A DNA stretch of 64,000 nt from Gaiellasilicea sp963850995 (lineage in GTDB: Bacteria; Actinomycetota; Thermoleophilia; Gaiellales; Gaiellaceae): assembly GCA_963850995.1 (NCBI GenBank), contig CAWKNQ010000016.1, positions 1 to 64,000 of the forward strand, written 5' to 3'. Shown here piece by piece: positions 62,138 through 64,000 of the stretch. A program made the translations under genes and the position numbers. Positions within the stretch are counted from its first letter, which is position 1. The number at the start of each line of letters is the position of its first letter. The notes under the pieces are model-generated. The model searched no databases and had not been told where the DNA came from. It was given only the letters and a program-made list of their open reading frames with translations.

Positions 62138-62983
62138 ATGTCAAGCACGCTGGAAGCACCCAAGCCCGACCTCGGCGCCGTCAAGCAGCGCCAGCAGCAG
62201 ACCTGGGCGAGCGGCGACTTCGCCGTCGTGGCCGCCCGGATCGTGCTCGTGGCCGAGCAGCTCTGCGACACCGCCGACCTGCACGCCGGCTGGCGCGTCC
62301 TCGACGTCGCCACCGGCAGCGGCAACGCCGCCATCGCGGCTGCACGGCTCGGCTGCACGGCCGTCGGCGTCGACTACGTGCCGGCCCTGCTCGAGGCCGG
62401 CCGCCTGCGGGCCGCCGCGGAGGGCCTGTCGGTGGAGCTCATGGAGGGCGACGCCGAGGCGCTGCCCTTCCCGGACGCCTCCTTCGACGCGGTCACGTCC
62501 GTCTTCGGCTCCATGTTCGCCCCCGACCACGCTCGCGCGGCCGCCGAGCTGCTCCGGGTCTGCCGGCCCGGCGGCACCATTGCCCTGGCCAGCTGGACGC
62601 CGGACGGATTCCTCGGCGAGCTCTTCCGCACCGTCGGCGCCCACGTGCCGCCGCCCGCCGGAGTTGCCTCACCGCTGCTCTGGGGCACCGAGAGCCACCT
62701 GCGCGAGCTCTTCGGCGACGGCATCGCCTCGCTCGAGGTTGCCGAGCGGACGTTCACGTGGCGATTCAGGTCGGCCGAGGACTTCGTCGCGTTCTTCCGG
62801 CTCTGGTACGGGCCGACGCTGAAGGCGTTCGCGGCACTCGAGGCAAGCGCGCGTGAGGCGCTGGAGCATGAGCTCGTGGCTCTTGCCCGCCGCTCTGACC
62901 GGCTCGGCACCGACGCGATCGCCATCCCGGCGACGTACCTCGAGGCAACCGCGATCAGGGCTGAGCGAGGAGACGACGGATGA
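62138..62983 (+). CDS. Class I SAM-dependent methyltransferase
   Basis: 281 aa from ATG 62138 (GAGGAG upstream). Motif I 'VLDVATGSGNAAIAAARLGC', motif II 'LMEGDAEALPFPDASFDAVT', 'RPGGTIALASWTPDGFLGEL'. Paralogue of the enzyme at 18979-19803. Its TGA overlaps the ATG of a 67-aa ORF. A convergent TPR-LuxR regulator lies just downstream. Confidence 0.9.
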   Translation: MSSTLEAPKPDLGAVKQRQQQTWASGDFAVVAARIVLVAEQLCDTADLHAGWRVLDVATGSGNAAIAAARLGCTAVGVDYVPALLEAGRLRAAAEGLSVELMEGDAEALPFPDASFDAVTSVFGSMFAPDHARAAAELLRVCRPGGTIALASWTPDGFLGELFRTVGAHVPPPAGVASPLLWGTESHLRELFGDGIASLEVAERTFTWRFRSAEDFVAFFRLWYGPTLKAFAALEASAREALEHELVALARRSDRLGTDAIAIPATYLEATAIRAERGDDG

Positions 62984-63183
62984 CCTTCTCAGCCGACGTC
63001 ATCCGCCAGATCGCCCACGACCGCCAGCAGGATCTCCACGCGCAGGCAGCCGCTCACCGGCTCGCCGAGACCCCGCGTGCGCGCAGCCGGTTCGCGGAGC
63101 GCCTTCGCCGCACGGCCGACCGGCTGGACGCGGCAACCAAGGCTCCGTGCCCGCCGCCGACCGCGCTTCCCGAGCGCGGGTAG
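62980..63183 (+). CDS. Small conserved-looking protein, 67 aa
   Basis: ATG overlaps the methyltransferase stop (ATGA), so translation is coupled. Sequence is helical and basic: 'ADVIRQIAHDRQQDLHAQAA', 'RSRFAERLRRTADRLDAATK'. I do not recognise a family; similar short Arg-rich helices follow other actinobacterial genes. Confidence 0.55.
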   Translation: MTFSADVIRQIAHDRQQDLHAQAAAHRLAETPRARSRFAERLRRTADRLDAATKAPCPPPTALPERG

Positions 63184-63193
63184 CCGCCGGAAC

Positions 63194-64000
63194 TCAGGCG
63201 GCAGGGGTCTCGGAGGTAGGGGCCGCCCGGGCCCCCAGCCCGAGCTCCGCGGCGCGCCGGGCAGCGTCCCGGCGCGTCGCGGCGCCGAGCTTCGTCAGCA
63301 CCGCCGCAACGTGGTGCTCGGCGGTCCGCGGCGAGACGACCAGCCGCTCCGCGATCTCGGCGTTCGTCAGCCCCTCGGCCACGAGCGTGAGCACCTCGAG
63401 CTGACGCGCGGTGAGACCTGCCGGATTCTCACGCGTCGATTCGCGCGGCCCCTGCGGCACACGGATCCCGCGCTCGCGCATGCGCTCGGCGACGCGGTGT
63501 GCGAGCGGGTCGGCCCCGAGCCCGCGCGCGATCCCGATCGCCTCGTGGAGCTGCGTCCTCGCCGTCCAGGAGCGAGAGCATGAGAGCGCGGTCGTAGCTC
63601 CAGCCGACTTCGCCGAACGCATCGGCCGCGCCGAGCCAGTCCCGGCGGAGCATCGCGGCATAGGGTGCCGAGTTGGGCGGCTCGAGCTCGACAGGGATCC
63701 CGGCGACAGCCGCGCATGCCGCCACGCGAACCGCGCCCCAGCCGACGAGAGCGCCGGGTGGCCGCTCCTCGTCCAGCAGCGTCTCGAGCAGCTCGAGCGG
63801 CAGCGGCGCGCCGGTTGTCAGCGCCCACTCGGTCTCGAGCTCGACGAGCGGCGCCAGCCGTTGGGGCTCGCTCGCGCGGACGGCCTGCGCCTCCAGGTCG
63901 GCCAGACGCTCGGCGGCGTCGGGATCGCCGCGCCGGACGGCGAGCTCGGCGAGAACCGTCTTGGCGACGAGCTGGGCGACGCTGAAGCTCTTCTCCAGCT
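63194..64000 (-). pseudogene. TPR-like LuxR family regulator, 5' end cut by window edge, one frame change
   Basis: The C-terminus has a LuxR HTH: 'LTARQLEVLTLVAEGLTNAE' and 'IAERLVVSPRTAEHHVAAVL'. Upstream, in another frame, helical repeats continue to the window edge ('VLAELAVRRGDPDAAERLAD', 'AADAFGEVGWSYDRALMLSL'). The frames meet at about 63560, where one extra base explains the break between 'LLDGE' and 'TQLHEAIGIARGLGADPLAH'. Convergent to the methyltransferase; same pairing as at 17-20 kb. Whether an ATPase domain lies beyond the edge cannot be seen. Confidence 0.78.

Overview
The window is about 70% GC, gene-dense and carries GTG/TTG starts, ECF sigma factors, many TetR/PadR/ArsR/LuxR regulators, MMPL exporters, YCII, DUF2867 and RibD-type 'dihydrofolate reductase' proteins. 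That mix points to a soil actinobacterium, possibly class Thermoleophilia; this is an inference from composition and gene content, since no rRNA or tRNA gene is present. No CRISPR array, transposase, prophage or origin was seen.

Layout. 0-12 kb holds small regulator/effector units: a TetR-cupin pair with a palindromic operator, a PadR-ABC exporter operon with a leaderless palindromic promoter, a secreted beta-propeller protein, a TMEM175-like channel, TfoX, and an ArsR-SRPBCC fusion with a RibD-like reductase. 12-20 kb has two ECF sigma factors (one with a zinc anti-sigma factor), an MMPL transporter, a PIN-hydrolase pair, and a TPR-LuxR regulator followed by methyltransferases. 20-26 kb has two flavoproteins, an Ada-AlkA DNA repair fusion and YCII/RibD-like genes. 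25.8-31.4 kb is a TetR-controlled duplicated cassette (NTF2-like protein plus alpha/beta hydrolase-GT-B glycosyltransferase fusion, twice) whose glycosyltransferase halves are almost identical over 1215 bp. 31.4-33.6 kb is a Tet(M)/OtrA-like ribosomal protection gene with a leader that looks like a translational attenuator. 33.6-42.8 kb is a sugar catabolic locus: two isomerase/epimerase genes facing a seven-gene operon (GH63 hydrolase, binding protein, two permeases, ATPase, MDR dehydrogenase, Gfo/Idh/MocA dehydrogenase). 43-48 kb has a type I sulfatase, a FecR-like protein and a decayed repeat protein. 48-53 kb is an intergenic repeat region holding a remnant of a second ribosomal protection gene, then an MMPL-histidine kinase-response regulator operon. 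53-64 kb has a cupin, a secreted M64 peptidase, another Gfo/Idh dehydrogenase, a TOPRIM-only protein, a SulP transporter, a YCII-ECF42 pair, TrmO, a methyltransferase and a TPR-LuxR regulator that runs off the right edge.

A caution for all users: more than a dozen otherwise well-conserved genes change reading frame, and most of the changes behave as one extra base. Either the consensus has indel errors or there is unusual decay. I annotated such genes over their full homologous extent and state where the frame changes. Family assignments rest on motifs recognised by eye, not on database searches.
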